A DNA stretch of 64,000 nucleotides from positions 62,001-126,000 of the forward strand of contig CAWGVO010000018.1 of the NCBI GenBank assembly GCA_963826055.1. Direction: 5' to 3'. The notes below the pieces were generated by a model. It was given only the letters and a program-made list of their open reading frames with translations, was not told the DNA's origin and did no database searches. This stretch comes from JBBDMC01 sp963826055 (GTDB taxonomy: Bacteria > Pseudomonadota > Alphaproteobacteria > Rhizobiales > Kaistiaceae). Both the position numbers and the translations under genes were made by a program. Positions within the stretch are counted from its first letter, which is position 1, and every line of letters starts with the position of its first letter. Below, piece by piece: positions 29,365 through 41,912 of the stretch.

Positions 29365-30382
29365 ATGACGGCGAGCGCGCGCCGGGACCTCTGGCTGATC
29401 GGCGCCATGGCGGTGCTGGTGGCGGCGCTGTTCGTCGGTTCGCTGGCGGTCGGTCCGGTGTCGCTCTCGCCCGAGACCGTCGCCAGCGCCTTCGTCGGCG
29501 GCGCCGACGCGGCGGCGCGCATCATCGTGCTGGAGATCCGCCTGCCGCGGGCGATCCTCGCCGTCCTGATCGGCGCGAGCCTCGGGCTCGCCGGTGCGGC
29601 GTTGCAGGGGCTGCTGCGCAACCCGCTGGCGGCCCCGTCGCTGTTCGGCGCGCCGGCGGCCGCCGCCTTCGGCGCGGTGGCGGTCATCTCGCTGGGACTG
29701 GTCGGCGCCCTCTCGTTCGCGCTGCCGGTGGCGGCAATCGCCGGCGCGCTTCTTTCGGTCGCGCTCCTCATCCTTGTCGCCGGGCCGCGCGCGAGCCTGC
29801 TGGTGCTCATCCTCGCCGGCCTCGCCGTCTCCAGCCTCGCCGGTGCCGGCACGTCGCTCGCGCTCAACCTCGCGCCCAACCCGTTCGCGGCGCTGGAGAT
29901 CGCCTTCTGGCTGCTCGGCTCGCTTCAGGACCGCAGCTTCCAGCACGTGCTGATCGCTCTGCCGTTCATGATCGGCGGGCGGTGTGCTGCTGATGTGGGA
30001 CCGGCGTGCCTTCCGCGCGCTGACGCTCGGCGAAGAGGCGGCGGCGAGCCTCGGCTTCGACCTCCGCGCGATCCGTCTCCGCGTCGTGGCGGGCGTGGCG
30101 GCGGCGGTCGGAGCGGGCGTCGCGGTCGCCGGCACCATCGGCTTCGTCGGACTGGTGGCGCCGCACCTGATGCGGCCATTCGTCGGCTACGATCCCGGCC
30201 GGCTGATGATCCCGGCGGCGCTGTCGGGGGCGGCGCTGCTGACGGCTGCCGACATTGCGGTGCGGCTCATCCCGTCCCAGGGCGAGATCAAGGTCGGCGT
30301 GCTGACCGCGCTGATCGGGGCGCCGTTCTTCATCGTCCTCATCATGCGCCGCCGGCACGAGCTGACGGGGGCGGCGCCATGA
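29365..30382 (+). CDS. btuC: cobalamin ABC transporter permease (FecCD family), one frameshift
   Basis: This inner-membrane permease of about 338 residues has roughly ten helices. IRLPRAILAVLIGASLGLAGAALQGLLRNPLAAPSLFG is the hallmark FecCD segment, and VAGTIGFVGLVAPHLMRPFVGYD carries the coupling-helix region. The break near 29979 fits one extra C. Start ATG follows the btuB stop by about ten bases. The stop overlaps the btuD start (ATGA). Confidence 0.9.
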
Positions 30383-31172
30383 GCGAGACGCTTGCTCGCC
30401 GTCCGCGACCTGTCCGTCGCCTACGGCCGCCAGACTGTGGTCAGCGACGTCGCGCTCACGGTCGGCGCCGGCGAGTTCGTGGCGGTGATCGGCCCGAACG
30501 GTGCCGGCAAGACGTCGCTGATGAAGGCGGTCGCCGGTCTCATCCCGGCAAAGGGCGAGATCGCCATCGGCGGCACCGCGTTGGCTCAATTGTCGCTGGC
30601 CGAGCGGGCGCGCCGCGTCGCCTACCTGCCGCAGGGGCACGTGTTCCACTGGCCGCTTGCCGTCGCCGATATCGTCGCCCTCGGCCGGCTGCCGCGCGGC
30701 GCCGGCGCCGACCTCTCCGAGGCCGACCTCACCGCCGTCAACGCGGCGATGGCGGCCACCGGCACCGACGGAATACGCCGCGCGGCGGGTCACCACGCTG
30801 TCCGGCGGCGAGCGGGCGCGGGTGGCGGTGGCGCGGGTGCTCGCAACGCAAGCGCCGCTCATTCTTGCCGACGAGCCGACCGCCTCGCTCGATCCGCGCT
30901 ACCAGATCGTCGTCACTGATATTCTGAAACGGCATGCCTCGGGTGGCGGCGGGGTCGTGGCGGTGCTCCACGACCTCGCCCTTGCCGCGCGCGCCGCCGA
31001 CCGGCTGGTGGTGCTCGACAAGGGGCGGGTGGTCGCCGATGGCGCGCCGCGGGCGGTGCTGACGGCGGCGCGGCTTGCGGAGACCTTCGGCGTCAGCGCC
31101 GAGATCGTCGACATCCACGGCACACCGGCCGTGGTGCCGTGGAGGCTCAGCGAACCGCCGCCGGCGCCCTGA
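30379..31172 (+). CDS. btuD: cobalamin ABC transporter ATP-binding protein, two frameshifts
   Basis: An ATPase of about 263 residues. Walker A is GPNGAGKTS, then YLPQGHVFHWPLAVADIVALGRLP with the Q-loop glutamine, TLSGGERARVAVARVLA as the signature, LILADEPTASLD as Walker B, and the switch histidine in VLHDLALAARAADR. An extra T right after the fourth codon (near 30393) and an extra base near 30768 break the frame. The real start is the ATG at 30379, which overlaps btuC, rather than a downstream TTG. The 3' end overlaps convergent cobC by 26 bases. Confidence 0.9.
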
Positions 31173-32172
31173 GCGCCGCGAGTGCGGCTTCCAGGCGGGC
31201 GAACCCGGCCTCGCCGGCCGGTAGCCCGAGCCGCACCCACGTCGGTTCCTCGGCGAACGCGCGCGTCCAGATGCCGCTCTCGGCGAGGCGGCGGTGAAGC
31301 GTCGCGGTCGGGTCGGCGACGAGCACGAAGAGGTCGGTGCCGCCGCGTACGGCGAGCCCGTGACCGGCGAGCAGCGTCCGCAGACGCTGGGCGTCGCGGG
31401 CGAGGCGGCGCCGGGTCTCCTGCCGCCAGGCGGTGTCGGCGAGCGCCGCCGTGCCGATGGCGATGGCGGGGCCGGAGACCGGCCAGTCGCCCAGCATCGG
31501 TTCCAGCCGGTCGATGACCGCCGGGGCGCCGGCGACGAAGCCGAGGCGGAGGCCGGCGAGGCCGTAGAACTTGCCCAGCGAGCGCAGCACGACCGCCGGC
31601 AGGCCGGCGAGACGGCGCGTCAGGCTCACCTCCGGGGCGAGGTCGGCGAACGCCTCGTCGACGATCAGCAGGCCGCCCAGCGCGTCCAAACGTCTGGCGA
31701 AGGTGACGAGGCGGCCCGCCTCGACCACGCGCCCGTCTGGGTTGTTGGGGTTCGCGAGCACGACGACGCCGGCGTCCTCGGGGATCGCGTCGGAGGTCAC
31801 GGCGAGGGCCCTGCGGTCGGCGTTCACCCATGCCTCGCCGTGGCTCTTGTAGGTGGGTCCGACGATGGCGACGCTGCCCGCCGGCGCCACCAGCGGCAGA
31901 AGGCGGATCGCCAGCTCGCTCCCCGGCGTTGCGATCACGCGCACGCCGTCGGGGATGGCGTAGGCGGTCCGCGCCACCGCGATCAGTCCGGCGAGCGCAT
32001 CACGGTCGGGCAGACGGGCGAGCGCGGCCGGCGGGATCGGCGGGGCTGGGTACGGGTTCGGGTTGATGCCGGTCGACAGGTCGAGCCAGCCGCCGGCCGG
32101 TTCGCCGTAGCGGGCGCGGGCGAAGGCGAGGTCGCCGCCGTGGCGGGGGATGCTGTCGCGGGGCTCGGGCAT
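31147..32172 (-). CDS. cobC: threonine-phosphate decarboxylase
   Basis: This PLP enzyme of 341 residues (aminotransferase fold type I) makes aminopropanol phosphate, the linker used by CobD. Key segments are GGWLDLSTGINPNPYP at the N-terminus, VVVLANPNNPDGRVV, LLIVDEAFADLAPEVSL, and SLGKFYGLAGLRLGF, whose lysine should form the Schiff base. Start ATG 32172 has AGAGG upstream. A histidinol-phosphate aminotransferase is the nearest alternative, but the cob context and STGINPNPYP favour CobC. Confidence 0.92.
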   Translation of the reverse strand: MPEPRDSIPRHGGDLAFARARYGEPAGGWLDLSTGINPNPYPAPPIPPAALARLPDRDALAGLIAVARTAYAIPDGVRVIATPGSELAIRLLPLVAPAGSVAIVGPTYKSHGEAWVNADRRALAVTSDAIPEDAGVVVLANPNNPDGRVVEAGRLVTFARRLDALGGLLIVDEAFADLAPEVSLTRRLAGLPAVVLRSLGKFYGLAGLRLGFVAGAPAVIDRLEPMLGDWPVSGPAIAIGTAALADTAWRQETRRRLARDAQRLRTLLAGHGLAVRGGTDLFVLVADPTATLHRRLAESGIWTRAFAEEPTWVRLGLPAGEAGFARLEAALAALRAPAAVR

Positions 32173-32214
32173 GGCGCCTCTTGGCGGTACGTCAGTTCCA
32201 GCGCCTGCGGGACC

Positions 32215-32288
32215 TGGAGGCCTCGCCCGGAGTCGAACCGGGGTAGCGGGATTTGCAGTCCCGTGCATGGCCGCTCTGCCACGAGGCC
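32215..32288 (-). tRNA. tRNA-Cys (GCA)
   Basis: Minus-strand cloverleaf with acceptor GGCCTCG/CGAGGCC, anticodon stem-loop GGGACTGCAAATCCC containing GCA, T-arm CCGGTTCGACTCCGG, discriminator T and encoded CCA at 32217-32215. Confidence 0.97.
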
Positions 32289-32410
32289 GCCGGCCGCTGG
32301 TATAGTTGGTCGTCCGCCGGCCGCCAAGGTTTTTCGGGCTTTCGCTTGTCAGCGAACGCGGCCGTCGTTAATGACGGCGACTGGCATCCGGCAGCACGAG
32401 GGCGACGGCG

Positions 32411-33083
32411 ATGGTTTCCTTCACCATGCTCAGAACCAGGATGGTCGACAACCAGTTGCGCCCGCAAAGCGTGACCGACCTTGGCATCCTGGCGGTCATG
32501 GGCGAGGTGCCGCGCGAGCACTTCGTGCCGCCCGAGGCGCGGCCGCTCGCCTATATCGACCACGACATCCGGATCAAGCCGCCGACGGCCGAAACGCCGG
32601 CCCGCTACATGATGCCGCCGGCGCCGTTCGCCCGCATGTTGCAGGCGGCCGCGATCGCGCACACCGACATCGTCCTCGACGTCGGGTGCGGGTCCGGCTA
32701 CTCGGCCGCCGTGCTTGCCCGCCTCGCCAATTCGGTGGTGGCGCTCGAAGCGGACCCGGAACTCGCCGAGCGGGCCTCGGTGGCGCTGATGGAGGCCGGG
32801 GTCGGCAACGTTGCCGTGGTCACCGGTCCGCTGGCGGAGGGCTACCCGTCCGAGGGGCCGTATGACGTCATTTTCGTGAATGGTGGGGTCGGAGCGCATG
32901 CCCGAGGCGCTGCTTCACCAGTTGAAGGAAGGCGGGCGGCTGGTGGCGCCGGTCGGGTCGGGCGGGTCCGCGTCGGTCATGCTCTACACGCGCAGCGACG
33001 ACGAGGTGGCGGGCCGGCCCGTCTTCAATGCGGCGGTCCAGCCGCTGCCGGGCTTCAGCAAGCCGGCGGCCTTCGTTTTCTGA
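32411..33083 (+). CDS. pcm: protein-L-isoaspartate O-methyltransferase, one frameshift
   Basis: A SAM-dependent repair methyltransferase of about 223 residues. RTRMVDNQLRPQSVTD at the N-terminus and IVLDVGCGSGYSAAVLARLA (SAM-binding motif I) are typical of the alphaproteobacterial form encoded beside tolC. One extra G near 32889 breaks the frame; removing it restores VERMPEALLHQLKEGGRLVAPVG. Start ATG 32411 leaves a short N-terminus, as in relatives. Confidence 0.88.
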
Positions 33084-33237
33084 AGCGAATCAATGCGAAC
33101 GCCTGCTGTGGTATTCTGATCGCAGCGCCTGCCTTTTCCGGTTGACGGCTTGGATCAGCGTTTGACCGGACTCGTCCCAATCATTAGAGTGGCACCCGTG
33201 GATTCTCCGGCGTTTTTGTGCGTGGTGAACAGGGGTG

Positions 33238-34591
33238 GTGACGGTGCGGCATGTGCGTCTCGCGTGCGCGATGGCGGTTGCCATGGCCGCGCTTCTTTTG
33301 GCGGTGCCGGCCTCGGCGGTGACGCTGGTCGAGGCCTTGCAGTCGGCGTACACGAACAACCCGACGCTCAATGCGGCGCGGGCATCCTTGCGCGCAACCG
33401 ACGAAGGCGTGCCGCAGGCGCTCTCCGGATATCGTCCCACGATCAGCGCCAGCGGCAGCGCGAGCGTCGGCTCGTCCGGCGGGGCCGGAACACCTGGTCG
33501 AACGGGGTCGGCGTTACGATCGAACAGCCGCTGTTCACCGGCTACCGGACGGTCAATGGCGTGAAGATCGCCGAGACGGCCGTGCTCGCCGGGCGCGAGT
33601 CGCTACGCCTGTCGGAGCAGACCACGCTGCTGAACGCGGTCAACGCGTTCATGAACCTCGTTCAGGCGCAGGCAGTGCTCAACCTGCGCAAGCAAAACGT
33701 CGACTTTTTGGGCCAGCAGGTGCGCGCCTCCCAGGATCGGCTGAACGTCGGCGAGGGGACCCGCACCGACGTCGCGCAGGCCAACTCGCGGCTTGCTGCC
33801 GGCCAGTCCGACGTCAACGCCGCCGCCGCATCGGTGAACGCTGCGATTGCCGTTTACCAGCAGGTGATCGGCAACATGCCGACGAAGCTCGGCCGCGCCG
33901 ACGGCGTCGACGGCAAGCTGCCGCGATCGCTGCAGGCGAGCCTCGACACGGCGATGGCGAACCACCCGTCGGTCCTCATCGCCAACTACAATATCGACGT
34001 CGCCGACTACAACGTGAAGGTCCAGGAGGGCGCGCTGTTGCCGTCCGCTTCGCTGACGGGCTCGCTGTCGCACAGCAACTCGTCGAATCGAGCGGCGTCA
34101 CCAACTCCGCATCATTGATGGCCGGCGTGAAGATCCCGATCTTCAGCGGCGGCGAACTCGCCTCGAAGGTCCGGCAGGCCAAGGAAACGCTCGGTCAGCG
34201 GCGGATCGAGCACGATGTCGCGCGCGACGCGGTCCGCCAGGGGGTGATATCGGCCTGGGGGTCGCTCGATGCCGCGCGGGCGCAGATCACCGCCGCCAAC
34301 GCGCAGGTCTCCGCCCAGCAGCTGGTGGTGTCGGGCATCATCGAGGAGCAGAAGGTCGGCCAGGCGACCACCCTCGACGTGCTCAACGCGCAGCAGGAAC
34401 TGCTCAACGCCCAGGTCGCCCAGGTCAGTGCGCAGCACGACCGGGTGGTGGCCGCCTACTCGCTGATGGCGGCGACCGGCCTGCTCAGCGCGCAGAAGCT
34501 CGGCCTCCGGGTCACCCAGTATGATCCGACCGAGCACTACGGTCAGGTGCGGAACAAGTTGGGCGGCATGAAGACGCCCGACGGCCGCTGA
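33238..34591 (+). CDS. tolC: TolC-family outer-membrane efflux protein, two frameshifts
   Basis: A trimeric outer-membrane channel of about 450 residues. The signal peptide ends ALLLAVPASA, then the mature start VTLVEALQSAYTNNPTLNAARASLRATDEGVPQALSGYRP is textbook. The repeat structure recurs with VGEGTRTDVAQANSRLA and VGQATTLDVLNAQQELLNAQV, the helical hairpin regions. Frame changes near 33485 and 34085 look like lost bases rather than gained ones. The pcm-tolC-popZ-like-valS order is conserved in Rhizobiales. Start is GTG 33238, with a second GTG one codon earlier. Confidence 0.9.
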
Positions 34592-34718
34592 AGCCCAGGT
34601 CGCGCACCCGCTTTTCGTTGCACAGTATTTTGTTGCGCTCGCGTTTTCACTGGCGTGATGTCGCGTGAATCGCGCAAGATTCCCGGTGATTCGCGTGCTC
34701 GATGGCGTGAGGAAGTGA

Positions 34719-35367
34719 ATGGCGAAGCCGGAACCGGCGCACAATCAGACCGTCGAGGAAATCCTGGCGTCGATCCGTCAGGCGATTTCCGAGGACGAGG
34801 TCAAACGAGGGATGGTCGCGCCCCGCCCGGCCCCGTCGCAGGCGCGAGCCGGACAACGTCGCCAGCCTGTTCGCTGACACGAACGGTGGCGGCCATCCGA
34901 ACAGCGCGCCCGGCGCGGCCCTGGACCACTCGGAAGAGGTGATCGACCTCGCTATCGAGAAGGCGATCGACGACGTGCGAACGGAGTTGGCGAACGGTGC
35001 CGCGGCGGCGGAGGAGGTTGACGAGGAACCGCCGGTGGCGGAGGCGCCCAGAGTCGTCGCGCAGCCGCCGCAGCGACCCGAACCGCAGCGACCCGAGCCG
35101 CCGCGCCAGCGCGCTTTGCCGCCGCTCAGCGGGACGGCGGGGCAGCCGCCGCGACCGCTGATGTCGCCGCGCGCCGGGGCCGCGGTGACCGCGTCGTTCG
35201 ACGCGCTCGCCCATACGATGGCGCAGAACACCGGCATCAAGCTCGAGGACATGGTCGAGGGGATGCTCCGGCCGATGCTGCGGAGCTGGCTCGATGACAA
35301 CCTGCCGGCGATGGTCGAGCGGCTGGTGCGCGAGGAGATCGAGCGGGTCTCGCGCGGACGGCGGTAG
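34719..35367 (+). CDS. PopZ-like polar organising protein (DUF2497), one frameshift
   Basis: About 215 residues with the layout of PopZ: a short N-terminal helix (VEEILASIRQAISEDE, residues 12-27), a long acidic and proline-rich disordered middle, and a C-terminal helical region (LEDMVEGMLRPMLRSWLDDNLPAMVERLVREEIERV) that drives oligomerisation. One extra base near 34845 breaks the frame. PopZ forms a polar matrix that anchors the chromosome origin or marks the growing pole. Its position just before valS matches other Rhizobiales. The ATG is preceded by GAGGAAG. Confidence 0.82.
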
Positions 35368-35452
35368 GCGAGGGCCCGGCCCGGCGCCCGGTTGACTTGG
35401 CCGGGGCCATCCGATTTACACCTCGGCGGCCAATTTCGTCCGGACCCGCCAG

Positions 35453-38195
<2,743 letters not shown>

Positions 38196-38220
38196 GCGCC
38201 GGCTCGACCCGCGGAAACGA

Positions 38221-38249
38221 AAAAGGGGCGCCCGGTGGGCGCCCCTTTT
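38221..38249. terminator. bidirectional terminator between valS and glnA
   Basis: Perfect 13-bp stem AAAAGGGGCGCCC / GGGCGCCCCTTTT with a GGT loop. A- and T-runs on both sides let it stop transcription of valS (plus) and glnA (minus). Confidence 0.92.
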
Positions 38250-38271
38250 CAGTCCGATCCAGCCCCCTGGA

Positions 38272-39681
38272 TCAGACCGAGTAGTACATGTCGAACTCGA
38301 CCGGATGCGGCGTGTGCTCGAAGCGGATGACCTCCTCCATCTTCAGCTCGATGTAGGCGTCGATCATGTCGTCGTTGAACACGTCGCCGGCCTTGAGGAA
38401 GGCGCGGTCCTTGTCGAGGTTCTGCAGCGCCTCGCGCAGCGAGCCGCACACCGTCGGGATGCGCTTCAGTTCGCGCGGCGGCAGGTCGTAGAGGTTCTTG
38501 TCGATCGGGTCGCCCGGATCGATCTTGTTCATGATGCCGTCGAGGCCGGCCATCAGCATGGCGGAGAAGGCGAGATACGGGTTCGCCGAGGGATCGGGGA
38601 AGCGGACCTCGACGCGCTTGGCCTTCGGCGACGACGCCACCGGAATGCGGCACGAGGCCGACCGGTTGCGCGACGAGTAGGCGAGCAGCACCGGCGCCTC
38701 GAAGCCCGGAACCAGGCGCTTGTACGAGTTCGTGCTCGGGTTGGTGAAGGCGTTGAGCGCGCGCGCGTGCTTGATGATGCCGCCGATGTAGTAGAGGCAC
38801 TCCTGCGAGAGGTCGGAGTAGAGCTTGCCGGCGAACACCGGCTTGCCGCCCTTCCAGATCGACTGGTGGACGTGCATGCCCGAGCCGTTGTCGCCGTAGA
38901 TCGGCTTCGGCATGAACGTGGCGGTCTTGCCGTAGGCGTTGGCGACGTTCTGGATGCAGTATTTGTAGATCTGCTGGCGGTCGGCCATCAGCGTCATCTT
39001 GTCGAACTTCAGGCCGAGTTCGTGCTGGGCGGCGCCGACCTCGTGGTGGTGCTTCTCGGTGATGCAGCCCATCGAGGCCATCGACGACAGCATCTCGGAG
39101 CGCATGTCCTGGAGGCTGTCCTGCGGCGGCACCGGGAAGTAGCCGCCCTTGACGCGCATGCGATGGCCGAGGTTGCCCATCTCGTATTCGGTGTCGGAGT
39201 TGGTGGGCAGCTCGATGTCGTCGATCTTGAAGCCGGTGTTGTACGGCGTCGCCGAGAACCGGATGTCGTCGAAGACGAAGAACTCGGCTTCCGGTCCGAA
39301 ATAGACCTCGTCGCCGATCTTGGTCTGCTTGAGGTAGGCCTCGGCCTTCTTGGCGATGGAGCGCGGGTCGCGCCCATAGGGCTCGTCGGTCAGCGGCTCC
39401 AGCACGTCGCAGACGATCGACATCGTGGTGTGGGAGAAGAACGGATCGATGGTGGCGGTCACCGGATCGAGCATCAGCTTCATGTCCGACTCGTTGATGA
39501 CCTTCCAGCCGGCGATCGACGAACCGTCGAACATGAGGCCCTCGACGAAGGTGTCGGCGTCGATCAGCGCGGCGTCGAAGGTCACATGCTGCCACTTGCC
39601 GCGCGGGTCGGTGAAGCGCACATCGACAAACTTGACGTCTTTCTCCTTCATCATGGCAAGGACGTCTTTGGCGGTCGTCAT
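38272..39681 (-). CDS. glnA: glutamine synthetase type I
   Basis: Intact at 469 residues. It makes glutamine from glutamate, ammonia and ATP as a dodecamer. FGPEAEFFVFDDIRFS carries metal-binding glutamates, and GSGMHVHQSIWKGGKPVF is also conserved. Tyr398, in NLYDLPPREL, is the expected adenylylation site, so activity is probably controlled by GlnE in response to PII. It follows glnB on the minus strand with a 113-bp gap that contains an 8-bp GC-rich hairpin (39746-39793). Confidence 0.97.
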   Translation of the reverse strand: MTTAKDVLAMMKEKDVKFVDVRFTDPRGKWQHVTFDAALIDADTFVEGLMFDGSSIAGWKVINESDMKLMLDPVTATIDPFFSHTTMSIVCDVLEPLTDEPYGRDPRSIAKKAEAYLKQTKIGDEVYFGPEAEFFVFDDIRFSATPYNTGFKIDDIELPTNSDTEYEMGNLGHRMRVKGGYFPVPPQDSLQDMRSEMLSSMASMGCITEKHHHEVGAAQHELGLKFDKMTLMADRQQIYKYCIQNVANAYGKTATFMPKPIYGDNGSGMHVHQSIWKGGKPVFAGKLYSDLSQECLYYIGGIIKHARALNAFTNPSTNSYKRLVPGFEAPVLLAYSSRNRSASCRIPVASSPKAKRVEVRFPDPSANPYLAFSAMLMAGLDGIMNKIDPGDPIDKNLYDLPPRELKRIPTVCGSLREALQNLDKDRAFLKAGDVFNDDMIDAYIELKMEEVIRFEHTPHPVEFDMYYSV

Positions 39682-39794
39682 AAGCCTTATCCTTCTCTCT
39701 CAGCCCTGTAGAGGTGGTTCGTGTGGGTTCAGAACCGCCGCGGAAGGCGCGGCGGCCGACGGGTGATCACGGCTGCGGCGGTCAGGCCGCGCCG

Positions 39795-40133
39795 TCAGAT
39801 TGCGTCCATGCCGCTTTCGCCGGTGCGAATGCGGATCGCCTCCTCGATGGTCGATATGAATATCTTGCCGTCGCCGATGCGGCCGGTCTGTGCGGCGTTG
39901 CGGATGGCTTCCACCGCGCGATCGACCATGTCGTCCGCCAGCACGATTTCGAGCTTCACCTTGGGGAGGAAATCGACAACGTATTCGGCGCCGCGATAGA
40001 GTTCGGTATGGCCCTTTTGGCGGCCAAAACCCTTGGCTTCCGTGACGGTGATCCCTTGAAGGCCGACTTCCTGAAGCGCTTCCTTCACCTCATCCAGCTT
40101 GAACGGCTTGATGATCGCTTCGATTTTCTTCAT
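39795..40133 (-). CDS. glnB: nitrogen regulatory protein PII
   Basis: This 112-residue PII signals nitrogen and carbon status to GlnE, GlnD and NtrB. The T-loop GRQKGHTELYRGAEYVVDF has the uridylylation tyrosine at position 51, and the C-terminal DGKIFISTIEEAIRIRTGE is intact. The ATG at 40133 has GGAGG five bases upstream and gives the standard length; the longer frame adds non-homologous residues. It sits directly upstream of glnA, so it is named glnB rather than glnK (which usually accompanies amtB). Confidence 0.96.
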   Translation of the reverse strand: MKKIEAIIKPFKLDEVKEALQEVGLQGITVTEAKGFGRQKGHTELYRGAEYVVDFLPKVKLEIVLADDMVDRAVEAIRNAAQTGRIGDGKIFISTIEEAIRIRTGESGMDAI

Positions 40134-40207
40134 TGCCTCCGCATCCTCAGATACCCCGGCCCACAGGTTGTTCGCGGCGGTCAAACGCCGTTTCGCTGGC
40201 TGCGGTT

Positions 40208-40224
40208 TGCAGGCTCCATGCCAA
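40208..40224 (-). promoter_or_regulatory. probable sigma-54 promoter of glnB-glnA
   Basis: The minus strand reads TTGGCATGGAGCCTGCA, a good fit to the -24/-12 consensus YTGGCACG-N4-TTGCW with two mismatches. It lies about 75 bases upstream of the glnB ATG. A degenerate inverted repeat with a perfect TGGTGCA half-site at 40272-40278 lies upstream and could bind NtrC. Confidence 0.6.
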
Positions 40225-40325
40225 TTCTGAACGGCCTTGGGGAGCCGGAAAACCCGAGCCGATCAGCGCGCTGCACCATGATCGGGCGCAGCCGTTCCGT
40301 CAATCGCCGATGAAGGAATAGGCAA

Positions 40326-41912
40326 ATGCCCAAAAAAGAAACAATCGGCGAGGAATGGGCGGAACGGTTCGTCACCCTGCTCGAAGACGAAAGCACGCAA
40401 CCGGCGGAACCGGCCGGCCTTTCGCGGTTGATCGCCGACCCGGTCGAGCTGCTGACGCCGGCGGAGATGACCAAGGCCGACGACCTGACGATCGCCAACG
40501 GCACGCCGGGCATCCAGCTCATGGAGGCGGCGGGGCTCGCGGTCGCTGAGGTCGCCCGCCGTCGGCTGCCGGAGGGGGGACGGGTCGCGGTCCTGGTCGG
40601 ACCCGGCAACAACGGTGGCGACGGCCTGGTGGCGGCCCGGGTCCTGGCCGAGACCGGGCTTCAGGTGACCGCCGGCGTGCTGAAACCGCGCGTCGACATG
40701 ACGGGCGATGCCGCGATCGCCGGGGCGGCCTGGCACGGGACGTCGGTGGCCCTGTCGCCAGCCGTGATCGCCGACGCCGACCTTGTCGTCGACGCGCTTT
40801 TCGGAGCGGGGCTTACCCGTCCGGTCGAAGGCGTTACGGCCGAGGTCATCGACGCGGTCAACGCCTCGGGGGTTCCTGTGGTCGCCGTCGACCTGCCGAG
40901 CGGGATCGACGGGCGCAACGGTCAGGTGCTCGGCACTGCGATCAGGGCTCGCGACTCGGTGACCTTCTTCCGCCTGAAGCCGGGACACCTGTTGCACCCG
41001 GGTCGCGCCTACGCCGGCCGTCTCATTGTCGCCGACATCGGCATCGAACCGTCCGTCCTCGGTATCGTCCGGCCGAAGCTCTTCCGCAACCTGCCGCACC
41101 TGTGGCGGTTGCCGGAACTGGCGGTCGATGGCCACAAGTACCTTCGCGGCCATGCCGTCGTCGTCTCGGGGGCGGGGACCCGTACCGGCGCGGCGCGGCT
41201 GGCGGCGCGCGGCGCGCTCCGCGTCGGGGCGGGGCTGGTCACGGTCGCCTCCCCGCCGGACGCGCTTGCCGCCAACGCCGCGCACCTTACCGCGATCATG
41301 CTCCTGCCGATGGAGGGCGCCGACGGGCTCGCCGCCATCCTTGCCGACCGAAGGCGGAATGCGGTGGTGCTGGGGCCGGGTCTCGGCGTCGGTCCCCACA
41401 CCGCCGATCTCGTTGGCGCCGCACTCGCGGCGCGGGCGGCGACTGTGCTCGACGCTGATGCGCTTACGTCCTTCGCCGATTCATCGGAGACCCTGTTCGG
41501 CATGATCGGCGGCGGGCGGGGGAAGGCGGTCGTCTGCACGCCGCACGAGGGGGAATTCGCTCGCCTGTTGCCGGCGCTTGCAGCGCGTGACTCCAAGATC
41601 GACCGGGCGCGCGAGGCGGCCCATCTCTCCGGGGCGGTGTTCGTCCTCAAGGGCCCGGACACGGTGGTGGCGGCGCCGGACGGGCGCGCCGCGATCGCCG
41701 ACAATGCCCCGCCGACGCTCGCCACCGCCGGCAGTGGCGATGTCCTCGCCGGCATGGTCGGCGGTCTCCTCGCCCAGGGCATGCCGCCCTTCGAGGCGGC
41801 GGCTGCGGCGGTGTGGTTGCACGGTGCCGCGGGGGCGACGCTTGGGCGGGGCCTCATTTCGGAGGACTTGCCGGAGGCGCTGCCGCAGGTATTCGCCGGA
41901 CTTGCCGGCTAA
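40326..41912 (+). CDS. nnr: bifunctional NAD(P)H-hydrate epimerase / ADP-dependent dehydratase
   Basis: This 528-residue metabolite-repair enzyme has two domains. The N-terminal YjeF_N epimerase domain carries VGPGNNGGDG at 91-100 and DLPSGIDGRNG; the C-terminal YjeF_C kinase-like dehydratase domain carries LGPGLGVG, VVCTPHEGEFARL and ATAGSGDVLAGMVGG. It has about 45 more N-terminal residues than usual before LLTPAEMTKADD; this part is not recognised. It is divergent from glnB, a common neighbour in alphaproteobacteria. Confidence 0.93.
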   Translation: MPKKETIGEEWAERFVTLLEDESTQPAEPAGLSRLIADPVELLTPAEMTKADDLTIANGTPGIQLMEAAGLAVAEVARRRLPEGGRVAVLVGPGNNGGDGLVAARVLAETGLQVTAGVLKPRVDMTGDAAIAGAAWHGTSVALSPAVIADADLVVDALFGAGLTRPVEGVTAEVIDAVNASGVPVVAVDLPSGIDGRNGQVLGTAIRARDSVTFFRLKPGHLLHPGRAYAGRLIVADIGIEPSVLGIVRPKLFRNLPHLWRLPELAVDGHKYLRGHAVVVSGAGTRTGAARLAARGALRVGAGLVTVASPPDALAANAAHLTAIMLLPMEGADGLAAILADRRRNAVVLGPGLGVGPHTADLVGAALAARAATVLDADALTSFADSSETLFGMIGGGRGKAVVCTPHEGEFARLLPALAARDSKIDRAREAAHLSGAVFVLKGPDTVVAAPDGRAAIADNAPPTLATAGSGDVLAGMVGGLLAQGMPPFEAAAAAVWLHGAAGATLGRGLISEDLPEALPQVFAGLAG

